DNA of 64,000 nt from Corbicula japonica (taxonomy: Eukaryota; Mollusca; Bivalvia; Venerida; Cyrenidae): assembly GCA_038501625.1 (NCBI GenBank), contig JAZAYU010000019.1, forward strand, positions 5,582,324-5,646,323, given 5' to 3'. The notes beneath the pieces were generated by a model. The model made no database searches, had not been told where the DNA came from, and saw only the letters and a program-made list of their open reading frames with translations. Shown here piece by piece: positions 11,808 to 22,354 of this stretch. Made by a program: the position numbers and the translations under genes. Numbering within the stretch: position 1 is the first letter of the stretch; each line of letters starts with the position of its first letter.

Positions 11808-12055
11808 AAAAAAGTGAAATATGCATATCAGGGATGTCCACATCTAGCAGACACAGCCTCCCCAACAGCCAAACAGTAGAGAGGAAAAGGGAACGTGGTA
11901 TTACAATAATAAATTTCAATATGGACGCCACAAACAATTAGCGAAATGAGAACCCGAGGGGTTACCGCCTTGGAACGGTCAGTGGCAAAACAATTTGCCA
12001 CTGGGGTTTAAACCAGGTTCTAGGGTGCACCAACCCCACAGTTCCAACTCGTCAC
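11808..12055 (-). repeat. Dispersed repeat family A, near full-length copy
   Basis: On the minus strand it runs from GGTTGGTGCACCCTAGAACC through a GGTTTAAACCCC box (B-box-like), TTTGCCACTGACCGTTCC and TTAATTGTTTGTGGCGTC, to ATATGCATATTTCACTTTTTT. It is the same unit as 40970-41205. Confidence 0.8.
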
Positions 12056-12671
12056 CATTAGCAATGTTTCAAATGGATACTTTGTTGCAACTGGAATATA
12101 CTCAACAAAAATAAAAAGTATCCACTTTCCTATCTTAAATTTTGTAAAATTTGAAAATGAAAACCGAGAACTAGTTATGTGAACAACTTTGCATTTCTGT
12201 TATCATTGCAAAAAGAAAAAGTGTTCTTGAAAATCTGCAGCCACAATTAGTTATCTTTCCCTTTGTTGTTATGAGGGTTCCAGGAAAAAGTCAGTGATTC
12301 ATTAAAGTATTCACATTGGTTTGAATTAAATCAACTTTTCCACCTCATATGATAAAAAAAATCACAAAACATTCATCAATAAAACAACTTGTTCTCGATA
12401 AACTACGCTAGAAATTCCAATTATTTCCAATTACCTCCCTTTAAATTGAATATGTCGTGTTTTGTAATCCATGATTAATTGTTATTCGATTGGCAGTTCC
12501 TCAGGTTTTGGTGTGGAAGTTTTATTCATGAACAATGTAATTTTGTAAAGCATCATTCTAATACGACTCATTGTAAACTAGGTTAGTTACGTGCGATAAA
12601 ATAAATCTAGCCCCATTGTAATTCCATCATTTTTCGCACACAAAAAATCACAATTAACACCTGACTGGCAC
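12056..12671. other. No gene recognised
   Basis: AT-rich sequence with nothing that could be supported on either strand. Confidence 0.5.
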
Positions 12672-12795
12672 ATTTTAGCGAAAAGTGCACATCAGGAAAT
12701 GCCATATCCTGTAGACACAGCCTCCCCACAGAAGACAACACGGTTTTAAAGCGATTAATTTTCAAATAGACGCCACAAACAATTAACGAAAATGA
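12672..12795 (-). repeat. Dispersed repeat family A, partial copy
   Basis: GACACAGCCTCCCCACAG and CGCCACAAACAATTAACGAA match family A; the distal half is missing. Confidence 0.65.
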
Positions 12796-12850
12796 AGTGA
12801 TAATAAAATATTTAAAACTATATTTTTACAAAAAAATAAAGCAGAAAAAA

Positions 12851-14421
12851 CAAGAGCTATCACTGAAGGTGATTAATACCCCCGCAATATGGCTTTGTCA
12901 GAGTATACAGAAATAATGTTCGCATCTTTTTAAAATGCGACACAAATTGTGCATGTATGTCATCTATATATAAAAATCTAAGTATTCGGTAAACAGGAAG
13001 TAGGTGAGCAAGGAGCATTAAATCGCTTTACACCATATGGGAATATATGATAAAGCAATAAGCAAAATATCAGGCGGCTGCATGTTTCAGTTGCTAAGAA
13101 AACTACAACGGAAATTGTGCATGAATGTCAAGTATGTGCACAAATCTAAGTATTCGGTAAACAGGAAGTAGATGAGCAAGGAGCATAAAATCGCTTTACA
13201 CCATATGGGACTATAGGATAAAGCATTATGCAAAATATCAGGCTGCTGCATGTTATTGTTGCTTAGAAAACTGCGACGGAAATTGTGCATGTATGTCAAC
13301 TATGTGCACAAATCTAAGAATTCGGTAAACAGGAAGTAGATGAGCAAGGAGCATAAAATCGTTTTACACCATATGGGACCAATAAGCAAAATATCAGGCT
13401 GCTGCATGTTTCAGTTGCTTAGAAAACTACAACGGAAATTGTGCATGTATGTCAACTATGTGCACAAATCTAAGTATTCGGTAAACAGAAAGTAGATGAG
13501 CAAGGAGCATAAAATCGCTTTACACCATATGGGACTATAGGATAAAGCATTATGCAAAATATCAGGCTGCTGCATGTTATAGTTGCTTAGAAAACTGAGA
13601 CGGAAATTGTGCATGTATGTCAACTATGTGCACAAATCTTAGTATTCGGTAAACAGGAAGTAGATGAGCAAGGAGCATAAAATCGCTTTACACCATTAGG
13701 AACTATAGGATAAAGCATTATGCAAAATATCAGGCTGTTGCATGTTATAGTTGCTTAGAAAACTGCGACGGAAATTGTGCATGTATGTCAACTATGTGTA
13801 AAAATCTAAGTATTCATCGAACAGAAAGTAGGTGAGCATTGAGCATAAAATCGCTTTACACCATATGGGACTATAGGATAAAGCATTATGCATAATATCA
13901 GGCTGCTGAATGTTATAGTTGCTTAGAAAACTGTGACGGAAAATTAACATGCCCTTTGGTTGATGTAATGCACCTTTATAGTAACAAAACCTAAAATATT
14001 CGGCAAACAGGAAGTAGATGAGCAAGGAGCATGAAATTGCTTTACACCATATGGGACTATAGGATAAAGCAATATGCATAATATCAGGCTGCTGCATGTT
14101 ATAGTTGCTTAGAAAACTGCGACGGAAAATTAACATGCCTTTTGGTTGATGTAATGCACCTTCATAGTAACAAAATCTAAAAATATGCGGCAAACAGGAA
14201 GTAGATGAGCAAGGAGCATGAAATTGCTTTACACCACATGGGATTATAGGATAAAGCAATATGCAAAATATCAGGCTGCTACATGTTATAGTTGCTGAGA
14301 AAACTGCGACGGAAATTTTGTAACGGACGGACGCACGCACGTATGCACGCACGCACGGACGGACGGACGGACGGACAAGGGTAAAACAGTATACCCCCCT
14401 CTTCTTCGAAGCGGGGGTATA
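12851..14421 (+). mobile_element. Pearl-like (Helitron-related) non-autonomous element 1
   Basis: It begins CAAGAGCTATCACTGAAGG with TTAATACCCCCGC close behind. The core is a tandem array, followed by a GGAC/GCAC microsatellite (14332-14378), and it ends in a hairpin ACCCCCCTC..GAAGCGGGGGTAT. The inner TACCCCCGC and terminal GCGGGGGTA are inverted relative to each other. This order (flank, tandem core, ACGG-type microsatellite, hairpin) is that of the bivalve pearl family. It ends about 145 bp before the lectin-gene ATG at 14567. Confidence 0.75.
12975..14315 (+). repeat. Tandem core of pearl-like element 1, eight units of about 155-187 bp
   Basis: Each unit contains TATTCGGTAAACAGGAAGTA, GAGCAAGGAGCAT, TTTACACCATATGGGA, ATATCAGGCTGCTGCATG and TTGCTTAGAAAACTG. 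Units start near 12980, 13148, 13317, 13472, 13641, 13808, 13993 and 14180. The last two units carry an AACATGCC..TTGGTTGATG variant block not found in the others. Confidence 0.92.
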
Positions 14422-14566
14422 ACAAGCGAAGCGGTAAATTAAATCGTTTACGTCTGTGCGGATGTCATTGACTTCCAACCTTCAAGGGTGCACGTAATAC
14501 AATTCGAAATATTTCCATGATCTTCTTTACTAGAGAACTGTTGTTATCTCTGTCAACAATTCAAAA

Positions 14567-14890
14567 ATGCAGTTTAATATTTTTATTTCAGAAACGTTGT
14601 TAATACTAATAATTTGTCAGAATCTTTTTCTTGTTACCAAAGGATTACATATCTCATACAAAGTCGGTTTTAATACAAAATGCGTCGATGAAAAACTTGC
14701 GTCTCTGCAAATAATTCAACTTACACTGGACCAATGCGTGGTTGAATGTGCCAGAAGGAAAAAATGCCGAGGAATAAGCTATCGTGAGCGGTTCAAAATG
14801 TGCAACCTGATAGATGTGGACAATCCGACTTACTTGTCATCGACGCCAGCGGACTGTGTTCTGGCCAGCAAAACAGATATGAACTATGAG
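14567..14890 (+). CDS. Secreted PAN/sushi/EGF/rhamnose-lectin protein, exon 1
   Basis: First coding exon of a five-exon gene (14567-14890, 16173-16236, 16717-16887, about 20094-20204, 22355-22641), giving a protein of roughly 320 residues. The ATG opens a signal peptide (hydrophobic residues about 8-24, ending near LVTKG). A PAN/apple-like domain follows at about residues 38-105, with the pattern CVDEK..CVVECARRKKCRGISY..KMCNL and a late Cys. The exon ends GAG|GTACAG in phase 0; the genomic frame runs on to a stop at 14929, but the next exon fits only from this donor. The domain set suggests a secreted adhesive, mucus or humoral lectin-type protein, as is common in molluscs. Function beyond carbohydrate or protein binding is not supported. 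No cDNA support is available here. Confidence 0.75.
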
Positions 14891-14929
14891 GTACAGACTT
14901 GCAATGTCCTGTGTAAGCAGGCTCTCTAG

Positions 14930-15479
14930 TTAAGGACTTTTAAATTTGACAAAAAAGGAAACAAAACAACAATATTTTAATCAGTTTAAAGATCAATTTT
15001 ATATTTATTAATAAAGAAACGTTAATGTTACAGCGTTTCAAGTTTTCATACCTAACGGAAATTTTATTTTACATGTATTTATTTTCGGTTCCTTTTTAAG
15101 GCTACAATGTTAAGACGCATTCTTCTTTTTCATAAAATGAACATAATTTTGAAATTGAAAATTGTTTTTTATCCGGCGCTGTTATCGATTTTTTAAAGAA
15201 ATTTGGACAGGAATTGATATTGTTAAGATAATTTCTTTTGATTTTGAGTAAACTAGTTGTTAGGGGTATTAATTATTCTTAAAAGAACGTGAAAATTAAA
15301 CACTGACAAAACTAACACAGTTCGTTGTTAATATTTTCTAATATTCAACATCTTGAATTCCATGTGAAAACGTGAATGACGTTTAAATTATTTCCTTTTA
15401 ATTCTAAACATAATAATCAAGCGCAAATGTATAGAACAACGTCGAGGCCGAATCGTTAAGCAAATTCTTTATCAAAAAT
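14930..15479. other. Intron 1 sequence, nothing recognised
   Basis: AT-rich intronic sequence of the lectin-type gene, without a recognised repeat or ORF. Confidence 0.5.
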
Positions 15480-16015
15480 GAAATAAATGTACTAAGAACC
15501 ATATCAATAGGTCATTTTATCTAAGGGCCTTTTTCAAAAATGAAATGCAATTAGAACCATAGCATAAGGTCCCTTTATCAAATTAGCTTTATCAACGATA
15601 AAATATTAATTAGAATCATAACATAAGGTCCCTTTATCAAAGGCCCTGTATTAAAAATGAAATACTATTATGAACCATATCATTAGAACTCTTATCAAAG
15701 TAGATTTATCAATAATGAAATAATAACTAGATTACCAAAGCATAAGGTTCCTTTATCAAAGTAGCTTTATCTATGATAAAATTCTAATTAAAATAGATTT
15801 ATCAATAATGAAATACTAATTAGATTATCATAGCATAAGGATCCTTTATTAAAGTAGCTTTATCAACGATAAAATACTAGTACTTAATATAACCATGGCA
15901 TTAGGTCCCTTTATCAAAGTACCTTTGTCAAAAATGAAATACTTATTAGAGCCACAGCATTAGGTCTCTTTATTAAAGTAGTTTTATCAATGATGAAATA
16001 CTAGTTAGAACCGTT
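15480..16015 (+). repeat. Tandem repeat of about 57 bp in lectin-gene intron 1
   Basis: About nine degenerate units built on ATGAAATACTAATTAGAACC, CATAAGGTCCCTTTATCAAA and GTAGCTTTATCAA. Some units are truncated. Confidence 0.85.
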
Positions 16016-16172
16016 ATGCTTTTTTTTTAAAGTTCTATGACCGATCAATTTTGGAAATAAGACAAAACAACACACAGCAATGAAAGGCTTTTGGTAAAAA
16101 ACCGCTGTAGGAACGCTATCTTTTATGAAACTGTATTTTGTTTCCTAAAAACGTGTATTTTACTGTTTTCAG

Positions 16173-16236
16173 CTACCACAGGCCTGCAAAGATTGCGAAA
16201 ATTGTGACCTTGACACAAAGCAATGTATAATAACAG
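16173..16236 (+). CDS. Lectin-type gene, exon 2 (short Cys-rich linker)
   Basis: The acceptor TGTTTTCAG ends at 16172 and the donor ACAG|GTATAC starts at 16237. The 64-nt exon enters in phase 0 and leaves in phase 1. In that frame it encodes about 21 residues with four cysteines (pattern ACKDCENC..QC). The other two frames do not give this Cys pattern, and the phase matches the donor chosen for exon 1. Confidence 0.68.
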
Positions 16237-16716
16237 GTATACAAACAAACAGTTTTCCTTTATGTTTTATGCTTGGTTACTATTTAAAGATTTTGTGAAA
16301 AATGTACAAAAAAACCAACAATTTTCTGCAACGAACGTCTTTATTGAGTCTGTTGTCCTTTTTCAAAATTATCTTTTTCTTTGATTTGATGCGATAGGCT
16401 TGAATTTCTACATGTATCCTTAGCTGATGACAAAAATAAAAATTAACGGAAAATCATAGGAATCCAGTCTATTTGGGGTTTGACAAAATAATAAAAATAT
16501 ACATAGACGTCCAGGCTACTTTAGTATAAGACAAAAATAATGAATGACAAAGGTATCTAGGCTTCCTTTGTGTTGGACAAAAACGAAAATAAAATGTTGC
16601 TTCTTGTTCTAAAAGTTTCAAGCTCTTTAAAAAATCATATTAAACACAAAACGAAAATATTTACCTAAACATTACAGCTTCCCACCCATCTAACGTATTA
16701 ACGTTTTTTTTCCTAG
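16237..16716. other. Intron 2, nothing recognised
   Basis: AT-rich intron sequence; no repeat or ORF could be supported. Confidence 0.5.
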
Positions 16717-16887
16717 AATGTCCGAGACTGCTGACTGTAAAGGATGGTACTGTGTTTGGTAACATGAACAACATCGGAAACCGTATAATGTACACGTGTA
16801 ATCCTGGGTTCAAACGGGAGACGGAGGGAGCGATCGCCACTTGTCAAGCTGACGGGACATGGTCATTAACACCAAGATGTCCAGTGG
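16717..16887 (+). CDS. Lectin-type gene, exon 3: sushi/CCP domain
   Basis: Acceptor TTTTCCTAG, donor GTGG|GTAAGA, phase 1 to phase 1, 171 nt. It encodes one complement-control-protein (sushi) module: ECPRL at the start, VFGNMNNIGNRIMYTCNPGF in the middle and ATCQADGTWSLTPRCP at the end, with the four cysteines and the Trp of the family in place. Symmetrical phase-1 exons are typical of shuffled extracellular modules. Confidence 0.9.
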
Positions 16888-17497
16888 GTAAGATATTTCA
16901 CACTAGTTAGAAAGAAAGCTTGGTTAGAAGTTAAAGTTTTAAATTGTCAAGCATTGATAACATGCAATAACAGTATTTAGCACTGTAAAAAAGTTAAACT
17001 TTATATTTTAATAAGACTAAACTTTAGAGTTTAGTATACTCTCGAAGTTTTGGCAAGCACCTAATAACACACGCATTTAATTAACCCTGCATACATGTAC
17101 CCGGCATTTGTCGATGCTTAATGTTTACTTTCACTTGACAGACTTATTACTGAATTAATGGTAAATGAGAATCTCATCAGACACCTATAATTGTTTCTAT
17201 TTTGGCAAAAATTAATGTTCCCCTCCCCAATAGTCCATACACATTCAAAATAAACCCCGCAAACACATTAAAATGGTTTAAACATTTGTCTATATTGTGA
17301 AATCAGTCATTAATAGAGAATAAAAGAAATACAAATAACAACTTGCATACATCAGAAAATATGTACACAATTATTATAAGTGCTTAAATAGCAAACTTTT
17401 TGTAGAAATAGTTATCAGTTTGCCTAACACATCACCTGTTAGTGCAAGAACGTAAATTGTGTTAATTGGTCATCAGAAAAATTGCCTAAGTAGTATA

Positions 17498-18059
17498 CAC
17501 TCAACAAAAGTTCTAATTGGTCACTTTTTGTCCGTATTTTTTTTATTAGAAAAACATTGAATTCACTCTTTATTTATGATCATATGCCAACATCAGTCTC
17601 AAACTAAAGCTTTAATCTTGTAATAATTGACCTTGGAACAGTTTGGCACGAGTTATCTTTAATTTTGCTAAAAAATGCACTTCTTGCATAAAAAGGTCAA
17701 GAAATAGAAATTTGCTCTAATTTCCTTGTTTTATTTTATTAGGACCCCTAATTAGTAGGAAAAACAGAAAATATGATTTACCAACAGCACATTTGTTTAA
17801 ATAAACCCCTTTCAAAGTATCCAATTTTAAAATTACCTCCCTGTCAATTAAAGACTGTTCTTATTTTGACCCTACGGTGTAAGTAAATGGTATTTGATTC
17901 ATTTAAGAAAACAATCAATAAAGATTAAAAAGACATTAAACAATGGATTTCAAGACAAAACAGTACTTTCCACAACCTCTCTTGACGTAGGGAAGAAACG
18001 AAACTAGCATACAGTGTAAACATATACAATTAGTGACCAATTAGAACTTTGGTTGAGTG
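17498..18059. mobile_element. Tc1/mariner-type MITE, 562 bp, in lectin intron 3
   Basis: Terminal inverted repeats read CACTCAACAAAAGTTCTAAT at the left and, inverted, CACTCAACCAAAGTTCTAAT at the right; both continue into TGGTCACT. TA dinucleotides flank both ends (17496-17497 and 18060-18061), the target duplication of this superfamily. No transposase ORF. A degraded relative lies at about 44880-45185. Confidence 0.88.
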
Positions 18060-18307
18060 TAGTTTATTATATACCTATGAGTGATTTTAGCATAGTACTG
18101 CGTGCATCCGCAAGATTGCTACCACGAGGCAGATCAGTAAATCCCTATTCCTCATTCTGGTTTTAGTTTCTGACACTGTATTTCTACAGTTGTCCATGTT
18201 ATATGCGACGTCATAACTACGTCCAATTGTATTGTGTGTTCTGTCGTAATTTTCCGGTACTCGTCGGAAAATGCCAAAAAACTACGGCCTCACCTGATAT
18301 AGTTTAC

Positions 18308-18324
18308 ATAACCAACTCGAAAAA
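18308..18324. repeat. Left target-site duplication of the Penelope-like insertion
   Basis: ATAACCAACTCGAAAAA recurs at 19809-19825, directly after the element. Confidence 0.85.
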
Positions 18325-19392
18325 ATGATCTGGGATCATTCGTTAGAGGATTTGAATACATTTATTGACAATATAAATAAATTTCACCAAAACATTAAAT
18401 TTACCTATACTATATCTAAACAGTCAGTATCATTTTTGGATATTAAAATATCTAAAACCGACTCATTAGATGTTGCCACAGAACTGTTCGAAAAGGAAAC
18501 AAACATGCACCAGTATTTGGATTACACATCGTGTCACCCCAAAAAATGCAAAAATAGTATTCCTTACAGCCAAGCAAAACGATATCGTCGTATTATATCT
18601 GATGACACGAAGTTTAACGAGTCTCTTAAAATACTAGGAGACCATTTCATGGATAGAGGGTATCCTTCTTCTGTAATTAAAAGTGCATTTGATAAAGTCA
18701 ATGCATTGTCACAAGATCAAGCGTTAAAATCTGTTGAAAAAGATGAAAAGTCTGTTATTCCTTTCACAGTATTCTACAATCCTTCGTTACCTAATATCGG
18801 TAGAACTATTAATAGATATTGGGATCTTCTCAAATTATCTAAAGAAAAAAGTGTGCGGGATGTTAACGAAAATTATACACCCATAGTTGCGTTTAAACGT
18901 CCTAAAAACTTAAGCGACTACCTAATAAAATCTGACTTGAACGTGCAAGATAATATTCAAGGAGCTAATAGTTGCAATAGACCTCGATGTTCACATTGTA
19001 AAAATATCAACAAAGGTACTCAGTTTACAAGTCACAATACAGGGGAAACATTTAATCTACGTTATAACACTACATGTAAATCAGATAACGTTATTTATCT
19101 TATTACGTGTACTGAGTGCAACTTGCAATATGTTGGTCAAACCTCTCAGCAAGTCTCAAAACGTATGAACAGCCATAGATTTGATGTGAACAATTTTACT
19201 GATCCGGCGTTCTCTTCACTGGTCGCTTCACACTTTAATTCTAACAAACACAGTTTGTCAAATTTTTCATTTATGCCAATCGACATTGTGAAAAATACTG
19301 TAAACCGTCTTTGTAAAGAAACATTCTGGATTCACAGGCTAAAAACGTTGCATCCGGATGGACTGAACTCAAAAGTGCTCTTCGATATTTGA
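18325..19392 (+). pseudogene. Penelope-like RT C-terminus plus GIY-YIG endonuclease
   Basis: 355 codons are open. The first residues (MIWDHSLEDL..FIDNIN..IKFTY) correspond to the region of Penelope-type RT after the catalytic motif, so the upstream RT motifs are missing and the ATG sits on the insertion junction. A Cys motif (CNRPRCSHC, about residues 216-224) precedes the GIY-YIG nuclease (about 253-345) with VIYLITCTECNLQYVGQT, then RMNSHR. In the family this nuclease nicks target DNA for target-primed reverse transcription. Without the RT core the copy cannot mobilise itself. Confidence 0.9.
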
Positions 19393-19607
19393 ACTTTAAA
19401 ACAGTGAAATAATTTAGTAATGTTTAAAGTTAAGTAGCATTATACAGTGTAAGCATGTTGCTGTTGTATCCTATTTATAGTTTTTTAATAATAATTCTAT
19501 AGGATTCTTTTGTATTTTCTAATCCAGCATCATATGGTTACACTATACATTTTCGTTTTATTTCTTCATTTCCCTTTCACTGTTTTAAAATTATTTTCCG
19601 CCATTTT

Positions 19608-19688
19608 ACGTTAGACGTTGACGTTTACGTTGATTCTAGCGCCAGTTAACGTCATTGTATTTGGCGCGCTGACGTCAACGTCTGACGT
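19608..19688. repeat. 16-bp inverted repeat in the Penelope-like 3' region
   Basis: ACGTTAGACGTTGACG (19608-19623) pairs with CGTCAACGTCTGACGT (19673-19688) with a single G.T wobble, around a 49-nt loop. Confidence 0.85.
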
Positions 19689-19699
19689 TACTTCCGTTT

Positions 19700-19762
19700 A
19701 TACATTTTACCTGATGAAGGCGTTCATGCCGAAACGTTGTATAATAAACATATAGTAAACAT
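19700..19762 (+). ncRNA. Hammerhead-ribozyme-like motif at the Penelope 3' end
   Basis: The core reads CTGATGA (from about 19712), a GGCG/TGCC stem II, then GAAA followed by CGTTG. The bases before CTGATGA (GTTTAT..TTTTAC) can pair with bases after the presumed cleavage site (GTATAATAAAC), giving a type I arrangement with a minimal stem III. Penelope-like elements are known to carry such ribozymes. The exact pairing, and whether it cleaves, is not settled by eye. Confidence 0.6.
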
Positions 19763-20093
19763 GTAAAAATAATTCCGTGTGTGGTGTTGTTTACTTCCAT
19801 AAAATTCTATAACCAACTCGAAAAATACGAAACTACTGTTATAAAATTCAAAAAAAAATTAATATGTGTAGTAGACAGATATTGCATACCATTAAAATGA
19901 CATGTTCTACAAAATATTCTACGAAGCCTGAAATAAAAAAAACAAACTTGTTTCCTTTATCATAATTATGAAAAGCAACTAGAATTGATGATTAATCTAA
20001 AACGGGTTTTGGCCTCGCTTCGCCTTTTTTATTTTCTGTAGATCACAAAAAACAGAACTTTAACATATTCATATATTTCTTTCCTTTTTCTAT

Positions 20094-20204
20094 ACTTGTG
20101 TTATAATAATCCATGCAAGAACGGCGGTACATGCACTAGTACTACTATAGACCAGTACGCCTGTTCCTGCACGCACGTGTTCATCGGTCCGAACTGCGAA
20201 ATAG
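20094..20204 (+). CDS. Lectin-type gene, exon 4: EGF-like domain (acceptor not canonical)
   Basis: Encodes a clear EGF-like module: CYNNPCKNGGTC, then YACSCTHVFIGPNCE, with all six cysteines. The donor ATAG|GTAATA leaves phase 1, which fits exon 5. A strong pyrimidine tract (about 20076-20091) sits just upstream, but no AG follows it in a usable phase. The position where an in-phase acceptor is expected (20092-20093) reads AT, so the start is approximate. The exon may be skipped: exon 3 and exon 5 are phase-compatible. It may also be a decayed exon, or the reference may have an error. Confidence 0.62.
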
Positions 20205-20301
20205 GTAATACGAGTACTTTATAATGTATTTCAAAACCATAGAAATAGTAGAACTGAATACACTGTTGCATGAGAGAGGCATAAAGACGATCATTACGCA
20301 T

Positions 20302-22025
20302 AGCAAAAAAGGGAAATATGCATATCAGGAATTACCACATTTAGAAAAAAACAGCCTCCCCACACAGCTGATAATATGAAAGCAATTGAGCTATTCAAAT
20401 ATGAATTGATGAGAGGGAAACTTAGAAATCCACCGAACACCACAAATAGGTCTTTCGAAATATTGCGGGTTCGGTTTGATATATCTAATTCTGTGTTTGA
20501 CTCAGCCTGTTCATAATGTAATAGAAGTCAATATCAATCATATCGTCGTCTAGGCGAAACTCAAACTCTGTCAAGTAATCCATCCCAAACTATGGTGTCC
20601 ACACGACGTTGAAAATGCTTTAGTTTCGTTTCTAGGGCACACACACCTTACATAAGATCACAAATACTGCCGAGAATTCATTTGCAGTATGTTATAGACA
20701 ACAGAGCAATGTAGATCAAGAAAAAAAAATGTTTGAATGCATATTCCTTATGCAGCCGAGGTTCCTTTGGACTTATCGAATTGATTTAGGGGTAAAATGA
20801 ATTTTTATACATTGAGATAAAGTAAGTGCTTATACTTTAATTTTTTAATGTCTTGTTAAGCAGCATGTGAGGGAAGTTCGAAAGACATCGAAAAGACAGT
20901 ACATATTATTATTTGTTATTTTCATTTAAAACGAAGTAGCCTAGATCAAGTACAATGTTTTATAAGTATCTTATTAAAGTACTTAGGTTACTTTTGATGG
21001 TCATATTGATTCAGGTTGAAAATGAATTATATATTCAACAAATCATCGGGAAAAAAAAACTCACGCTTTAATACTTAAATATTTTCGATCGAATGAGAAC
21101 AAGTATATTGCGTAGCAGCATGAAAAAAGAATAAAATCTTGACATGAAAGCCACTGAACAGGAAAAATGAAAATAATAAATGTTTGGTTTGATTGTATCA
21201 GTTCATGGTCGGTAATGGAAAGATCACACTTGGGATTAAACAGAAAAGAGTGGAGAATTAAGTCGTAATGTAAAGAAAAATAAAAGCGGTCCCATATTGA
21301 AACAGGATAAATCAGAGGCAGTTTTTAAAGGAGATTAAATTTATAAACTTAAGAAAATGAAAGGCAATACTAATTTTGCCACGTTATTCGTAAAAACCAA
21401 ATTCAAAACGAAAGGTTTATAACATGATATTCTACAGCGCTCTGAATGCCTGTGGATTGACCCATCTACAGTTGATCGTTATGCTTACCTCTTTGGTGGC
21501 ACGCCGGTGGCAGGGGTTTAAGATTGATAAAGGTTTATGGGGGAAATCTTGTAAAAAGAACCTTGAAGCTCGATTTGTTTCTTTTATGCCTGTCATCGTT
21601 TTCTTGATGATTTTATTATCCAGGTGCTTTGTTCTCGTTAATATCATTGAGTACCCGCCCTTTTGCTTTGCAGTGCTATTATCAACTTATGTTTTATATG
21701 TTATGTGTGCTTTTGCATGCAACATTGTTCAGCTGATAGGTGGGTTGGAGTTATCTCACCAAGACAACTTGTAATGGTTTGTTTAGAACCTGTTTGGGGA
21801 AGTGTGAGGTTGGTGCACCCTAAGACCTGATTTTATTGTTTTGCCACTGACCGTCATAAGGCGGTAACCCAAAGGGTTCTCATTTTCGTTAATTGTTTGT
21901 GGTGTCTTGTTTGAAAATGATATTCCTATAAACACATGCTCTCTTTTCTGCACCTCTTTCGCTGCGTTGGGAGGCTGTGTTCTCTGAGAGTGGCGATTCC
22001 TGATATGCATAATTTACTTTTTTGC
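20302..22025. repeat. Intron 4 repeat block: family A ends facing outward around family B pieces
   Basis: A minus-strand A fragment (20302-20360, ATATGCATATCAGGAATTACC) and a nearly complete plus-strand A copy (21783-22025) bracket B fragments at 20412-20620 and 21140-21225. The A ends are inverted relative to each other, so the block could be one larger inverted-end element. A 116-codon plus-strand ORF (21424-21774) with two hydrophobic segments lies inside, but no family was recognised. Confidence 0.6.
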
Positions 22026-22210
22026 GGGCGACATTATTTACTCTTACTATATTCCTTGCTATATTTTACTCACCTTCTTGATAATGTTAAGTGAAAAAAA
22101 CTTGCAAACATAGAATATGTAAAACAGCAAACGACACTCAATACAAATTTCACGGATTGAAAGAGTTCAAATTCTAGTAGAGTGTAATGTTCAAGAACCA
22201 AAATAACAAT

Positions 22211-22296
22211 TAAAATATGTCATATCTGTAGATGGTGATGGGCCAATTATAAAAATGTCATATCTGTATATGGTGTGGGCAAACCAATTTGTAGTA
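22211..22296 (+). repeat. Two-unit piece of a TGTCATATCTGTA satellite
   Basis: Unit of about 38 bp (ATGTCATATCTGTATATGG, then TGATGGGCCAATTAT). More copies lie at 30943-31165, beyond the BEL insertion. Confidence 0.75.
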
Positions 22297-22354
22297 ATTG
22301 TGGGCAATTAAATATGTTTTAATTAACTTATAATTGACATTTGTTTTATTACAG

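Larger units (their letters stand above)
18325..19808 (+). mobile_element. Penelope-like retroelement, 5'-truncated, inserted in lectin intron 3
   Basis: It lies between two copies of a 17-bp sequence (18308-18324 and 19809-19825), so both boundaries are fixed. It contains the C-terminal part of the Penelope ORF with its GIY-YIG endonuclease, a 3' region with a large inverted repeat (19608-19623 with 19673-19688) and a hammerhead-like motif. Truncation at the 5' end removes most of the RT. Confidence 0.9.

Noticed and set aside
10960..14400. A CRISPR-like or prokaryotic repeat array
   Set aside because: The units are long, degenerate and contiguous with no spacers, and the window is clearly eukaryotic.
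13792..14478. A 228-codon minus-strand ORF with repeated protein segments
   Set aside because: It runs through the tandem core of the pearl-like element; the repeated protein is just the translated satellite.
21424..21774. A 116-codon plus-strand ORF with two hydrophobic segments
   Set aside because: It lies in an intron inside a repeat block, and its hydrophobicity follows from T-rich sequence; no family recognised.
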